NCBI RefSeq assembly: GCF_900102515.1
Contig: NZ_FMVS01000016.1
Location: forward strand, 1-64,000
Direction of reading: 5' to 3'
Length of the DNA: 64,000 nt
DNA from: Butyrivibrio sp. INlla14
Lineage (GTDB): Bacteria > Bacillota > Clostridia > Lachnospirales > Lachnospiraceae
Part shown: positions 43,427 to 53,140 of the stretch, in pieces
Layout of the letters: each line of letters starts with the position of its first letter
Numbering within the stretch: the stretch's first letter is position 1
Made by a program: the position numbers and the translations under genes
Notes under the pieces: model-generated
What the model saw: the letters and a program-made list of their open reading frames with translations, nothing else
Told to the model about the DNA's origin: nothing
Database searches by the model: none

Positions 43427-43453
43427 GACATATGCGGATTTATCATGTACAAT
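43425..43453 (+). promoter_or_regulatory. Sigma-A promoter for the amino-acid transporter
   Basis: TTGACA (43425-43430), 17 bp, TACAAT (43448-43453). Near-consensus. Confidence 0.75.
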
Positions 43454-43506
43454 ACGTTTAAACAAATGCAATTATATTGCGCAAAACGATATGAGGAGAC
43501 ATGATT

Positions 43507-44379
43507 ATGAAACTTTTCGAGAGTAAAAGATTTTTAGGAATAACTGTTGCTACAACAATGCTTGCTGGATTACTTGCAGGCTGCGGCAATTCAAATGAGA
43601 CAACTTCTAATCCATCTAATGGAGCTGCAGAAAACAGTGTAGCTGCTCAGACACTGGCAGATACAGCTGCAGATCAGCTTGCTGCTATCAAGGAAAAGGG
43701 CAAGATCATCATTGCAATGGAAGGCCAGTGGGCTCCATGGACTTATCATGATGAGTCTGGAGAACTTGTTGGATTTGACACAGAGGTTGGTAAAGAGATA
43801 GCAAAGCGCCTTGGTGTAGAAGCTGAGTTTGTAGAAGGCGAGTGGGACGGACTTTTTGCTGGCCTTGATGGCGGAAGATACGACTGCATCATAAATGGTG
43901 TTGAAATCACAGATCTTAGAAAAGAGAAATATGATTTCACTACTCCATATGCTTATATCAGAACTGCACTTGTAGTTAAGAATGATAACACTGAGATTAC
44001 AACCTTTGATGACCTTAAAGGCAAGAAGACAAGTAATTCTCTTGGTTCAACCTATGCAGATATGGCTGCAGATCTTGGCGCAGATGTTCAGAATATAGAC
44101 ACACTTTCAGAGACTATCGATATGGTATTATCAGGAAGAGTAGATGCAACACTCAATGCTGAGGTTTCTTTCTATGATTACCTTGGCGAGCACCCAGATG
44201 CTCCTATTAAGATAGTTGCTCTTACTGATGAAGCTTCTGAGGTTTCAATACCTCTTCGAAAGGGCGATGAATCAGCTTCTCTACGAGCTGCCATAGATGA
44301 GGCAATACAGGAAATGGCTGCTGATGGCACACTTTCAGAGCTTTCCACTAAATACTTTGGCCAGGATATAACCAAGTAA
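43507..44379 (+). CDS. Polar amino-acid ABC transporter substrate-binding lipoprotein (SBP family 3)
   Basis: 290 residues from ATG 43507 (GAGGAG 8 bases upstream). Signal and lipobox LAGC put the acylated Cys at residue 26. The fold starts IKEKGKIIIAMEGQWAPWTYHDESGELVGFDTEVGKEIAKRLG, as in cystine-, glutamine- or histidine-binding proteins. Binds a polar amino acid. A terminator-like hairpin after its stop would give more binding protein than permease and ATPase, a common arrangement. Confidence 0.93.
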   Translation: MKLFESKRFLGITVATTMLAGLLAGCGNSNETTSNPSNGAAENSVAAQTLADTAADQLAAIKEKGKIIIAMEGQWAPWTYHDESGELVGFDTEVGKEIAKRLGVEAEFVEGEWDGLFAGLDGGRYDCIINGVEITDLRKEKYDFTTPYAYIRTALVVKNDNTEITTFDDLKGKKTSNSLGSTYADMAADLGADVQNIDTLSETIDMVLSGRVDATLNAEVSFYDYLGEHPDAPIKIVALTDEASEVSIPLRKGDESASLRAAIDEAIQEMAADGTLSELSTKYFGQDITK

Positions 44380-44392
44380 GATATAATGAGAT

Positions 44393-44419
44393 GGTGCCAT
44401 GGTGCACCTTCTTTTTTTC
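44393..44419 (+). terminator. Attenuating terminator between binding protein and permease
   Basis: GGTGC (44393-44397) pairs with GCACC (44404-44408), followed by a T-rich tract. The downstream permease gene has no strong promoter, so partial readthrough is expected. Confidence 0.7.
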
Positions 44420-44508
44420 TCGGAATATAAGGGAAATGCTAATATTCCAGCTATTGCTAGTAACAATGATATTGATATAAAGAAAAATGACATGAAAGAG
44501 ATTTACTG

Positions 44509-45201
44509 ATGGACGATAGATTAGTTGAAATTATCACAAGTTCCTTTTTCAAGATTCTGATACCAGGTATAAAGATCACAATACCCTTGACTTTGTTATC
44601 ATTTGCATTGAGCCTTGCTATAGGTCTTTTACTGGCCCTTGTTCAGGTAGCCAATATCAAGGTGCTGCGTCAGATTGCCAGATTTTATATCTGGGTATTT
44701 CGTGGAACACCTTTGATAGTGCAGCTCTTTATTATTTTCTTTGGACTTCCAAATGTTGGAATTATTCTTGACGCATTTCCTGCTGCTGTGCTGGCTTTTG
44801 GACTTAACCTTGGTGCCTATAATGCTGAAGTTTTCAGGTCAGCTATTTTGGCAATTCCAAAGGGGCAGCTTGAGGCAGCCTACATGATAGGCCTTGACTA
44901 TCCTCAGGCTATGGTAAGGGTTATTTTGCCCCAGTCCTTCCCTGTGGCTTTTCCAAATCTTTTTAACAACCTGATAAGCCTTCTTAAGGATACTGCGTTG
45001 GCATCTAGCATTACAGTCATAGATCTTTTTACAACTGCTCAGCAGATTGCGGCCAGAACCTATGAGCCTTTTGCCCTATATCTGGAGGCAGCTTTTATTT
45101 ATCTGATTTTTTCAACTCTTTTGACCTGGCTTCAGAGATATCTTGAAAAGAAGCTGGTATGGAAAAGTGATGGTAAGGATAAGGTGACAAAATATGCTTG
45201 A
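44509..45201 (+). CDS. Polar amino-acid ABC transporter permease
   Basis: 230 residues with five helices and the HisM/GlnP-type coupling region ([39 protein letters not shown]). The first part [20 protein letters not shown] and [16 protein letters not shown] are family markers. A single permease gene implies a homodimeric pore. AAAGAG lies upstream, and the ATPase gene overlaps by 8 bases. Confidence 0.92.
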   Translation: MDDRLVEIITSSFFKILIPGIKITIPLTLLSFALSLAIGLLLALVQVANIKVLRQIARFYIWVFRGTPLIVQLFIIFFGLPNVGIILDAFPAAVLAFGLNLGAYNAEVFRSAILAIPKGQLEAAYMIGLDYPQAMVRVILPQSFPVAFPNLFNNLISLLKDTALASSITVIDLFTTAQQIAARTYEPFALYLEAAFIYLIFSTLLTWLQRYLEKKLVWKSDGKDKVTKYA

Positions 45202-45943
45202 AATACATAATTTACATAAGTCTTTTTCTGGAACCGGAGTCCTTGCGGGAATGGACTTTAAAGTGGACAAGGGCGAAGTGGTGGCCATAATAGGCCAGTC
45301 CGGATCTGGTAAGACAACTCTTCTAAGGTGTATGAGCTTTTTAGAGACATCTGATATTGGCGAGATAACCTTTGATGATTATCACGGAGATATGGCCCAC
45401 ATTTCAAAGGCAGATATCAGGAAGCTTAGAATGGAAATGGGCTTTGTCTTCCAGAGCTTTAACCTTTTTAATAATATGACTGCTCTTGAGAACGTCATGG
45501 AGGGCCTTGTAACAGCCCGCAAGATGAACAAGGACAAGGCAAAAGAGATAGCACTTGAGCATCTTGCTAAGGTAGGGATGCTTGACAGAGCGGGATACTA
45601 CCCTGGTGAATTGTCAGGTGGCCAGCAGCAGAGAGTTGCGATTGCAAGAGCAATTGCCCCTGAGCCTAAGGTGATTCTTTTTGATGAGCCTACAAGTGCT
45701 CTTGATCCAGAACTTACAGGAGAGGTTTTAGAGGTTATGAAAAAACTTGCCCTGGAAGGAACTACTATGGTTGTTGTGACTCACGAAATGTCGTTTGCTC
45801 AGGAGGTTGCATCAAGAGTAGTATTTATGGACGGTGGAAGAGTGGTAGAACAGGGAACGCCTTCAGAGATATTCGGAAATCCCCAGCAGGAGAGGACAAG
45901 ACAGTTTCTTAACAGAGCACTTCACAAAATCGAAAAAGTGTGA
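45194..45943 (+). CDS. Polar amino-acid ABC transporter ATPase
   Basis: 249 residues. Walker A GQSGSGKT (about 34-41), [26 protein letters not shown] and VVTHEMSFA are complete. The GlnQ/HisP-type ATPase powers the permease encoded just upstream. Translationally coupled to the permease gene. Confidence 0.94.
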   Translation: MLEIHNLHKSFSGTGVLAGMDFKVDKGEVVAIIGQSGSGKTTLLRCMSFLETSDIGEITFDDYHGDMAHISKADIRKLRMEMGFVFQSFNLFNNMTALENVMEGLVTARKMNKDKAKEIALEHLAKVGMLDRAGYYPGELSGGQQQRVAIARAIAPEPKVILFDEPTSALDPELTGEVLEVMKKLALEGTTMVVVTHEMSFAQEVASRVVFMDGGRVVEQGTPSEIFGNPQQERTRQFLNRALHKIEKV

Positions 45944-45997
45944 TAAACTAGGCGAAGTTTTTCGGGATGGAGTTTTTGGAAAAAGGAGAGTTTGATC

Positions 45998-46675
45998 ATG
46001 AAATGTAACAATTGTGGTGCAGAGAACGCTGACGGATCTAAGTTCTGTACTAATTGTGGAGCTGCACTTGACAATAATGCGGTTGATGCTGGTGCACAGC
46101 AGTACGCACAGAATTCACAGTACGCACAGAATTCACAGTATGCACAGAACGTGCAGTATGAGCAGAATCCTCAGAACATGCAGTATGCACAGAACAATCA
46201 GTATGCACAGCCTATGCAGGGCGCTCCTATGTTTAATGGCCAGAATGCTCAGTATATGCAGTACAACCAGTATAATCAGGCTGGACAGTATCAGCAGCTG
46301 ACCAAGGAAGAGTTTATCAATCTTCCTGCTATGGAGAAACAGAAAAAGAATGCTAATGCATGTGCTATAATCTGCTATGTATGCGCAGCAATCACACTTA
46401 TTGCGCAGCTTGTTGGCGGTGGTTTCCCAATTGACGCGGTTATTCTTGGAGTGCTTGGTGGTATAATTCATTGGAAGAAGAGCTTTATAGCTTCTGTTAT
46501 ACTGCTTGCATACAGTATCTTTAATTTTGTGATCTGTATATTTGTTCTTCATACTGGCGGCGGCTGGCTTATTATTGTAGCTGGTGTATATGCTGTTGTT
46601 ACAACATATAAGATGAACAAGGCCTACAAGAACTACACTTCTACAGGCGTTGTTCCTACAGAAAATGTAGCATAA
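45998..46675 (+). CDS. Zinc-ribbon, Gln/Asn/Tyr-rich membrane protein of unknown function
   Basis: 225 residues from ATG 45998 (AGGAGAG eight bases upstream). Residues 1-22 form a zinc ribbon (MKCNNCGAENADGSKFCTNCGAAL). Residues 30-90 have QYAQN-type repeats coded by near-identical DNA units. Residues about 100-205 are four helices, and the tail is short. It belongs to the zinc_ribbon_2 type of membrane proteins common in Lachnospiraceae. Function unknown. Compare the similarly built protein at 8998. Confidence 0.8.
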   Translation: MKCNNCGAENADGSKFCTNCGAALDNNAVDAGAQQYAQNSQYAQNSQYAQNVQYEQNPQNMQYAQNNQYAQPMQGAPMFNGQNAQYMQYNQYNQAGQYQQLTKEEFINLPAMEKQKKNANACAIICYVCAAITLIAQLVGGGFPIDAVILGVLGGIIHWKKSFIASVILLAYSIFNFVICIFVLHTGGGWLIIVAGVYAVVTTYKMNKAYKNYTSTGVVPTENVA

Positions 46676-46698
46676 TAATAAATCGTTATAAAAAGTAC

Positions 46699-46727
46699 TT
46701 GCGAATATAGCATAAGTATGTTATATT
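46699..46727 (+). promoter_or_regulatory. Probable rpmE promoter
   Basis: TTGCGA (46699-46704), 17 bp, TATATT (46722-46727). Confidence 0.55.
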
Positions 46728-46799
46728 TATATAGCTGTTGTGGACAGCGGTAACTATAGTTAATTAGAAGATTTTTTGTATATAGAGAGGTGAGAAGAG

Positions 46800-47006
46800 A
46801 TGAGACAGGACATTCAGCCAGAATTCCATCAGGCCACTGTTACTTGCAACTGCGGTAACACATTCACAGTTGGATCAACAAAGAGCGAGATTCACGTAGA
46901 AATTTGCTCAAAGTGCCATCCATTCTATACTGGCCAGCAGAAGGCTACAAGTGCTCGTGGACGTATTGATAAGTTCAACAAGAAATACGGCATGAACAAC
47001 CAGTGA
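46800..47006 (+). CDS. rpmE: Ribosomal protein bL31, zinc-binding form
   Basis: 68 residues, [48 protein letters not shown]. The CNC and CSKC cysteines mark the C+ (zinc-containing) form of bL31, part of the 50S subunit. GAGGTGAG precedes the ATG. A strong terminator follows. rpmE-DUF1385-prmC-prfA is a conserved Clostridia cluster. Confidence 0.97.
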   Translation: MRQDIQPEFHQATVTCNCGNTFTVGSTKSEIHVEICSKCHPFYTGQQKATSARGRIDKFNKKYGMNNQ

Positions 47007-47024
47007 TTGAGCTATTAGAATTTA

Positions 47025-47061
47025 AGAGGTTGAGGCATTAGCCTCGGCCTCTTTTCTTTTT
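47025..47061 (+). terminator. Intrinsic terminator after rpmE
   Basis: AGAGG-TT-GAGGC pairs with GCCTC-GG-CCTCT around an ATTA loop, followed by T-rich sequence. Confidence 0.85.
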
Positions 47062-47093
47062 ACAAAATAAAGTATTTTAGCTTGAGGTAGTGT

Positions 47094-48086
47094 ATGAAGA
47101 GACGTAAGGTTAAGCATTATTCAGGAATAGGCGGACAGGCAGTACTTGAAGGCGTTATGATGAAGAACAAGGATATGTACGCTGTTGCTGTCAGAAAGCC
47201 CAATGGAGAAATAGCTGTAGAGATAGATGAATATCATGGTCTTGCTTATGGGAGTAAGCTCCTTAGCATTCCTTTTGTAAGAGGAATATTTGTCTTTATA
47301 GATTCACTTATTTTGGGACTTAAGTCACTTAATTTTTCTTCTTCCTTTTATGAGGAGGCTCCAGAGAAGCCATCCAAGCTGGATGAAGAACTTGATGTGG
47401 TTTCCGGAGGACATGAGGATACCTTCCTTATGGTTGTGACTACTATCGTATCCTTCCTTTTTGCTATAGGTCTTTTTATGGTCCTTCCATATGCTCTTTC
47501 TGAGGTGCTTGGTAAATATATCAGAAATGAGTCTGTGATTGCTATCATTGAGGGCGTGCTTAGAATAGTAATTTTTATTCTCTATATTCTTCTTATTTCC
47601 TGTATGAAGGATATTAGAAGACTGTTCCAGTATCATGGCGCGGAACACAAGTGTATTAACTGCATTGAAAAAGGTAGACCTCTCACCGTTAAAAATGTCA
47701 AGAAGAGTTCAAGACTCCACAAGAGATGCGGAAGTAGCTTTATTCTCTTTGTTATGGTGATCAGTATTATTCTCTTTTTCTTTATTAGAGTAGACTCTTA
47801 TGCACTTAGAGTACTGATCAGAATTCTTCTTATTCCTGTTATTTCAGGAATCTCTTACGAGATTATAAGACTTGCGGGCAGAACAGAGTTCTTCCTTGTA
47901 AGGCTGATCTCAGCACCAGGACTTTGGCTTCAGAAGCTGACTACCAAGGAGCCTGATGATGATATGATAGAGGTTGCTATCAGATCAGTAGAGGCTGTTT
48001 TTGACTGGAAGGAATTCCTAAAGGACTCCTTTGGCTACGAAATAGACGACAGTTGGTTAAAAGACGACGAAGAGACAGATGAGTAA
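47094..48086 (+). CDS. DUF1385 family membrane protein (YqhQ-like)
   Basis: 330 residues. The N-terminal YSGIGGQAVLEGVMMKNKDMYAVAVRKPNGEI and the central FQYHGAEHKCINCIEKG are diagnostic of DUF1385. Three or four helices lie between about 110 and 240. Function is unknown; it sits next to prmC/prfA in many Clostridia. GAGGTAG precedes the ATG. Overlaps prmC by 8 bases. Confidence 0.92.
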   Translation: MKRRKVKHYSGIGGQAVLEGVMMKNKDMYAVAVRKPNGEIAVEIDEYHGLAYGSKLLSIPFVRGIFVFIDSLILGLKSLNFSSSFYEEAPEKPSKLDEELDVVSGGHEDTFLMVVTTIVSFLFAIGLFMVLPYALSEVLGKYIRNESVIAIIEGVLRIVIFILYILLISCMKDIRRLFQYHGAEHKCINCIEKGRPLTVKNVKKSSRLHKRCGSSFILFVMVISIILFFFIRVDSYALRVLIRILLIPVISGISYEIIRLAGRTEFFLVRLISAPGLWLQKLTTKEPDDDMIEVAIRSVEAVFDWKEFLKDSFGYEIDDSWLKDDEETDE

Positions 48087-48924
48087 TTACAAAGATTTAT
48101 ATATAAATGGAATAGAGAAATTAGAAAGAGCCGGGATTGCAGAAGCTAAGCTTGATGCCCGGCTCCTTTTGGAATATGTGTGTGGAACAGATCACAGCAC
48201 CCTTTTGGCACATCCTGATTTGGAGGTTTCAGGCGCAGACACTGAGAAGTATCTGGGCTTTATTGACAGAAGGGCTGAGCGTGAGCCTGTTGCATATATA
48301 ATTGGCTCCTGGAGCTTCATGGGGCTTGATTTTTGTGTTAACAAAAACGTGCTTATTCCTGAGCAGGATACAGAAATTTTAGTGGAAGAGGCTATGAGAT
48401 ATCTTGAGGATGGAATGAGATTTATGGATCTCTGCACAGGCTCAGGCTGCATAGCACTAAGTCTTTTAAATTATACAAATAATACAAGCGCTGTGTGCAC
48501 TGACATTTCTGAAGGAGCACTTGAGGTTGCAAGGGAGAATGCGGATAAACTTGGGCTTTCCAATAGAGCAACCTTTATAAAGACAGATCTTTTCCCTACA
48601 GAAGGGATGGGCAAGTTTGATATTATTGTCTCAAATCCTCCATATATTGCCAGCGAGGTAATTAAGGAGCTGGCTCCAGAAGTAAGAGATTATGAGCCCA
48701 GGCTTGCTCTTGATGGAGATGAAGATGGCCTTGTGTTCTACAGGAGAATCGTAGACAAGGCATCTGAGTATTTGAATTCCAGCGGATATTTACTGATGGA
48801 AATAGGCTATGACCAGAGGGAAGCTCTTGTATCAATGCTAGAGGCCAATGGCAGATTTCATGATATCCAGGTGATAAAGGATCTTGGCGGTAACGACAGG
48901 GTTGTAAGCGCCTGCTTCTATTAG
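48079..48924 (+). CDS. prmC: Release-factor glutamine methyltransferase
   Basis: 281 residues. N-terminal helical domain, then the SAM-dependent methyltransferase with MDLCTGSGCIALSLL and the signature IVSNPPYIAS. It methylates the Gln of the GGQ motif in RF1/RF2. Translationally coupled to DUF1385; prfA follows 57 bases later. Confidence 0.95.
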   Translation: MSNYKDLYINGIEKLERAGIAEAKLDARLLLEYVCGTDHSTLLAHPDLEVSGADTEKYLGFIDRRAEREPVAYIIGSWSFMGLDFCVNKNVLIPEQDTEILVEEAMRYLEDGMRFMDLCTGSGCIALSLLNYTNNTSAVCTDISEGALEVARENADKLGLSNRATFIKTDLFPTEGMGKFDIIVSNPPYIASEVIKELAPEVRDYEPRLALDGDEDGLVFYRRIVDKASEYLNSSGYLLMEIGYDQREALVSMLEANGRFHDIQVIKDLGGNDRVVSACFY

Positions 48925-48981
48925 CGTTATTGGGATGATTATGTTTATGCCTGTAAGAAGTGACTAATAGAGGATAAGGAT

Positions 48982-50049
48982 ATGTTTGATAGAATAGAAG
49001 ATATAATACGAAAATATGAAGATATTAGTATGGAACTTAATGAACCGTCTGTGATCTCTGATCAGGACAGATTCAGAAAGCTTATGAAAGAGCAAAAGAG
49101 CTTAGAGCCGCTTGTAGAGTGCTATAACCAGTACAAAAAATGCAAGGAAACCATGGAAGAGAGCCTTATGATGCTGGATGAAGAGAGTGACCCAGATATG
49201 AAGGAAATGCTCAAGGAAGAACTTGCAAATGCCAAGGACATGATTCCTGAGCTTGAGAACCGCCTTAAGATTCTTCTTTTGCCCAAGGATCCTAATGATG
49301 ACAAGAACGTAATAGTTGAGATAAGAGCGGGCGTTGGCGGCGACGAGGCAGCTTTGTTTGCAGCAGATATGTACAGGCTTTATACAAGATATGCAGAGCG
49401 TCAGAACTGGCGTGTGGAGACCATGAGCGTTGAAGATATCGGTATTGGCGGCATCAAGACTGTGAGCTTTATGATAAAGGGAAATGGAGCTTATTCAAGG
49501 CTTAAATTTGAAAGTGGAGTTCATAGAGTTCAGAGAATTCCTGCTACAGAGTCAGGTGGTAGAATCCATACCTCTGCAATCACAGTTGCAATCATGCCTG
49601 AGGTTGAGGATGTGGAAGTTGAGATAGATATGAATGACTGCAAGTTTGATGTTTTCAGAGCATCTGGTAACGGCGGACAGTGCGTTAATACCACAGACTC
49701 TGCAGTAAGACTTACTCATTTTCCTACTGGAATAGTAATTTCCTGTCAGGATGAAAAGAGCCAGCAGCAGAATAAGGCTAAGGCACTTAGAGTGCTTAGA
49801 GCCAAGCTCTATGAACTTGAGCAGGAAAAGAAGCACAACAATGAGGCTCAGCTTCGTAAGAGTCAGGTAGGAAGTGGAGACAGATCAGAGAAGATCAGAA
49901 CCTACAATTTCCATCAGGGAAGAGTTACAGACCACAGGATTGGCCTTACTCTTTATAAGATTGATCAGATCATGGATGGAGATATAGATGAGATCATAGA
50001 CAGCCTCATAGCAGCTGATCAGGCGGAGAAACTAAGTTCTATAGAATAA
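48982..50049 (+). CDS. prfA: Peptide chain release factor 1
   Basis: 355 residues. The stop-codon reading motif PAT is in [13 protein letters not shown], and the catalytic GGQ is in [25 protein letters not shown]. Most RF1 proteins read GAGGQHVN here; Asn and Cys replace Ala and His while GGQ is intact. Terminates at UAA and UAG. An inverted 21-bp dispersed-repeat copy begins 19 bases after the stop. Confidence 0.96.
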   Translation: MFDRIEDIIRKYEDISMELNEPSVISDQDRFRKLMKEQKSLEPLVECYNQYKKCKETMEESLMMLDEESDPDMKEMLKEELANAKDMIPELENRLKILLLPKDPNDDKNVIVEIRAGVGGDEAALFAADMYRLYTRYAERQNWRVETMSVEDIGIGGIKTVSFMIKGNGAYSRLKFESGVHRVQRIPATESGGRIHTSAITVAIMPEVEDVEVEIDMNDCKFDVFRASGNGGQCVNTTDSAVRLTHFPTGIVISCQDEKSQQQNKAKALRVLRAKLYELEQEKKHNNEAQLRKSQVGSGDRSEKIRTYNFHQGRVTDHRIGLTLYKIDQIMDGDIDEIIDSLIAADQAEKLSSIE

Positions 50050-50144
50050 GCATGTAGGCGTTTTGACTTTTGACACCTATATGATATACAATTACTATAT
50101 GAGTTCGAATTTGTACTTTTTTTCGTGAAAGGTATGGTTTGATT

Positions 50145-50504
50145 ATGGATGCTGCTTTTAAAGCCGAACTGATAGAGTGGGGTGTAGACTGGGACGAAAT
50201 CCTGGACAGATTTATGGGTAATGAGGACCTCATTGCCAAGTTTATGTTCAAGTTTTTGAATGACCAGAGCATGAATGATCTGACCAGATTTTTAGAAGAA
50301 GGGAATGTCACAGAAGCCTTTAAGGCAGTACACACTTTGAAGGGCGTAGGCGCTAACCTGGGACTTAAAGGGTTCCTTACACCAGTCCGTGATCTTACTG
50401 AAATCTTAAGGGCCGGCTCAATGGATGGCTATAAGGAAAAGTATGATGAGATAAAACCTAAATATGATGAGCTTATTGCTATCTTACAGAAGTATCAGGC
50501 ATAG
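50145..50504 (+). CDS. Histidine phosphotransfer (Hpt) domain protein
   Basis: 119 residues from ATG 50145, AAAGG upstream. A single four-helix Hpt domain with AVHTLKGVGANLGL, His63 being the phosphorylated residue. It relays phosphate between a hybrid kinase and a response regulator; neither is encoded beside it, so it is an orphan. A stand-alone Hpt implies a multistep phosphorelay elsewhere in the genome. Confidence 0.88.
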   Translation: MDAAFKAELIEWGVDWDEILDRFMGNEDLIAKFMFKFLNDQSMNDLTRFLEEGNVTEAFKAVHTLKGVGANLGLKGFLTPVRDLTEILRAGSMDGYKEKYDEIKPKYDELIAILQKYQA

Positions 50505-50517
50505 CTGATGAGTTGTT

Positions 50518-51021
50518 TTATTCATATTCTTTTGTATTAATATTAGATTTTTCAAGAAAGCTTGGGATGAATTCATCCCAGGCTTTTTCTATTGTTTTAT
50601 CTAGTGAAAAGACCCTAAAGGCGCAGCCTGTTGTAAGTATGATATTGCCGTTTGAAAAACGTATATTAAGACCTAAGAGAACGTCTTCAGGGTTTATGTT
50701 AAGCCCAGCCTTTTCTAATACTTCATTTTTCATTGCCTGTCCCGGATGAAAAGTGAATTTAAAAGAAAGAGGAGTTCTTTTACCCTTTATAAGGTCAAAG
50801 CAGATTCCCTTTAGATCGCTCCATTTTGAATAATCTAAAAGTGGCATGTCATCTGAAAGTTCGCCGTCATTTTTGTAGAAATCTTTATGGATATTACCGT
50901 CAATATGGAAGGTGTTGAAGGTATCTATTGTGGCTTCTTCTACCAGAAAGTTATCGAATATATCTGATGTAAGAAGTTTTGTCATGAATTCTTTTTTATT
51001 TGAAGCTAGTACTGCGATCAT
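50518..51021 (-). CDS. DUF5721 family protein
   Basis: 167 residues from ATG 51021 (AAAGGA upstream on the minus strand; the frame extends to 51066). FDNFLVEEATIDTFNTFHIDGNIHKDFY, DLIKGKRTPLSFKFTFH and TTGCAFRVFSLDKTIEKAWDEF fit DUF5721, a Lachnospiraceae family of unknown function. Mixed alpha/beta, cytoplasmic. Convergent with the Hpt gene. Confidence 0.8.
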   Translation of the reverse strand: MIAVLASNKKEFMTKLLTSDIFDNFLVEEATIDTFNTFHIDGNIHKDFYKNDGELSDDMPLLDYSKWSDLKGICFDLIKGKRTPLSFKFTFHPGQAMKNEVLEKAGLNINPEDVLLGLNIRFSNGNIILTTGCAFRVFSLDKTIEKAWDEFIPSFLEKSNINTKEYE

Positions 51022-51160
51022 TGTGTTCCTTTGTTCCTTTTTATTTATTGTATTTAAGTATACCATGAAAAGAATGAGAAATTATGTATTTTGCAATATG
51101 TAATAATGAATAAAATAAAATGGTCCTTTTTGCATAATATTGGATAAATTAATTAGTGCA

Positions 51161-51190
51161 TTGCAACTTAAAATTAGTTTATACTATTAT
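51161..51190 (+). promoter_or_regulatory. Probable promoter of the LacI-type gene
   Basis: TTGCAA (51161-51166), 18 bp, TATTAT (51185-51190), AAAGGAGA shortly before the ATG. Confidence 0.5.
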
Positions 51191-51213
51191 TATCGTAATA
51201 AAGGAGAAAAAGT

Positions 51214-52239
51214 ATGTCAAAAACAGTTAGACTTAAAGATATTGCAGACAGAATAGGTGTTAGCACAGTTACAGTATCCAAGGCTCTTTCTGGACAGAAG
51301 GGTATGAGTGAAGATCTTAGGGAAAAGATTCATGCTCTTGCTGATGAAATGGGCTATGTTCCTTCTGTTTCAAGAAAACAGGATTTCTCCAATAAAAGTT
51401 ATACCATTGGTGTTCTTATTTCTGAAAATTTCATGAGCGAGTATAGCTCTTTTTATACCAGAATGCATCAGCAGGTATCACAGATAGCCATGGATAGGGG
51501 CTGTTTTACTATGCTTGAAGTTATTTCTGCTGATAATGAGAAAAATAAGGTAATCCCTCGCCTTGTTGAGGATAAAAAGATAGAGGGGATTGTTGTAGTT
51601 GGAAGGCTTGATCAGGAGTACCTTTCTGCAATCAAGGAGCAGAGCGGAATTCCTATGGTTTTTCTTGATTTCTGCAATCACTCTGGTGATGAGGACGCGG
51701 TTGTATCTGATAGCTATAATGGAGCATATTGCCTGACAAATTATCTCTTTGACATGGGGCACAAGGATATTGCCTTTGTTGGAACAATATTGGCTTCAGG
51801 AGTTATTACAGACAGATATCTTGGATATACCAAGTCTCTTATGGAACATGGGCAGCCCTACAGGGGTGACTGGATCATTTATGACAGGGATCTGGAAACT
51901 GGAGTGATGGACTATAATAAGTTCTTTAAACTCCCAAAAAAGATGCCTACAGCCTTTTTCTGTAACTGTGATATGGCTGCAAGCATGCTTATTAGAAAAC
52001 TAAATGAAAGTGGTTATAGAGTGCCTGAGGACATATCCGTTGTAGGATATGATAATTATCTTTTCCCTGGGTTATGCGACATAAAGCTTACCACCTATGG
52101 AGTTGATACCTATGAGATGGGTAGAAATGCAATCCTGAACCTTATCCGTAAGATAAGCGGAGAGAGGTACAGACAGGGAATCATGATCCTCGAGGGCCAT
52201 ATGATAGAAGGCGAAAGCGTCAAAAGAATCAGCAGGTAA
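51214..52239 (+). CDS. LacI family transcriptional regulator
   Basis: 341 residues. N-terminal helix-turn-helix RLKDIADRIGVSTVTVSKALSGQKGMSEDLREKI with the hinge ALADEMGYVPS, then a periplasmic-binding-like effector domain. The transcript is alone on the plus strand and convergent with degV by 11 bases. No sugar genes are adjacent, so its target is not inferable. The cre-like site at 34974 is a possible but distant candidate. Confidence 0.93.
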   Translation: MSKTVRLKDIADRIGVSTVTVSKALSGQKGMSEDLREKIHALADEMGYVPSVSRKQDFSNKSYTIGVLISENFMSEYSSFYTRMHQQVSQIAMDRGCFTMLEVISADNEKNKVIPRLVEDKKIEGIVVVGRLDQEYLSAIKEQSGIPMVFLDFCNHSGDEDAVVSDSYNGAYCLTNYLFDMGHKDIAFVGTILASGVITDRYLGYTKSLMEHGQPYRGDWIIYDRDLETGVMDYNKFFKLPKKMPTAFFCNCDMAASMLIRKLNESGYRVPEDISVVGYDNYLFPGLCDIKLTTYGVDTYEMGRNAILNLIRKISGERYRQGIMILEGHMIEGESVKRISR

Positions 52240-53065
52240 CTACGATTCCTCCATCGCCTGCGTAGGTTGTGGCTACGCCTGCTGCATCTACTATAAGTGC
52301 CTTTCTAAAGGGAATCTTTTTAAGAAGGAGATCCTTAACAACTGCAGCTCTTTCGTAGCAGTTTACGTGGGTTATCATAAGGGTCTTTTCTTCCGGGTTT
52401 AATATTTCTCCAGCAACAAGCTCTGTCATTTTGATAAGAGCTTTTCTTATGCCTATTCCCTGGCTCTTCTGGGCTATTTCCCCCTTAACACCGCAACATA
52501 CAGGCTTGATATTGAGCGTAGTAGCTACAAGGGCCTTGACGCCTGTAAGACGGCCGTTTTTGCGAAGTGTTTCCAGTGAGTCAAGAACAAAATAAGTAAG
52601 CATCTCGTCTCTGAATTTCTCAAGAGCTTCAACTACTTTGTCAAAAGACATGCCGCTATCAGCCAGTTCCATGGCTTTTAGAGCAATCTGAGCTTCGCCG
52701 CAGCATGCTGAAAGAGAATCAACAATATGGATATTCTTGTGTCCGTATTCTTCCAGATATAAGTCTTTGCCTAGAAGGGCGCTGTTGTAGCTGCCGCTAA
52801 GCTTGGAAGAGAGGGTAACAACGTAAATATCCTCAGCATCACTTACAAAGGACTTCATATAAAGCTCAGGTGAAGGGCAGGCTGTTCGGGCACAGCTGTC
52901 AGAAGCTGCTACCTTGGCCAGATAATCTGCCTGATCAAAGGTTTCGTCATCAATAATAGTATGCTCATCTATCTGTAAGATAAGTGGAATAATCTGAAAT
53001 CTTGGGTCTTTTCTGTATTCTGATGGAAGGTCGCAACAACTATCAACTACAATTTTATAACTCAT
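52229..53065 (-). CDS. DegV family fatty-acid-binding protein (FakB-like)
   Basis: 278 residues. IVVDSCCDLPSEYR starts the EDD fold, and SSKLSGSYNSA and DSLETLRKNGRLTG are DegV signatures. DegV/FakB proteins bind fatty acids and hand them to the kinase FakA for phosphorylation. GGAGG precedes the minus-strand ATG. The gene closes a minus-strand run with a LytTR regulator, DUF1294 and argG. Confidence 0.92.
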   Translation of the reverse strand: MSYKIVVDSCCDLPSEYRKDPRFQIIPLILQIDEHTIIDDETFDQADYLAKVAASDSCARTACPSPELYMKSFVSDAEDIYVVTLSSKLSGSYNSALLGKDLYLEEYGHKNIHIVDSLSACCGEAQIALKAMELADSGMSFDKVVEALEKFRDEMLTYFVLDSLETLRKNGRLTGVKALVATTLNIKPVCCGVKGEIAQKSQGIGIRKALIKMTELVAGEILNPEEKTLMITHVNCYERAAVVKDLLLKKIPFRKALIVDAAGVATTYAGDGGIVVTC

Positions 53066-53140
53066 AAAGCCTCCATTTGGTAAAAAATCTTTTTAGATAA
53101 TAACATTTACTGACCCATTAGTAAATGCATTGATTACAAT

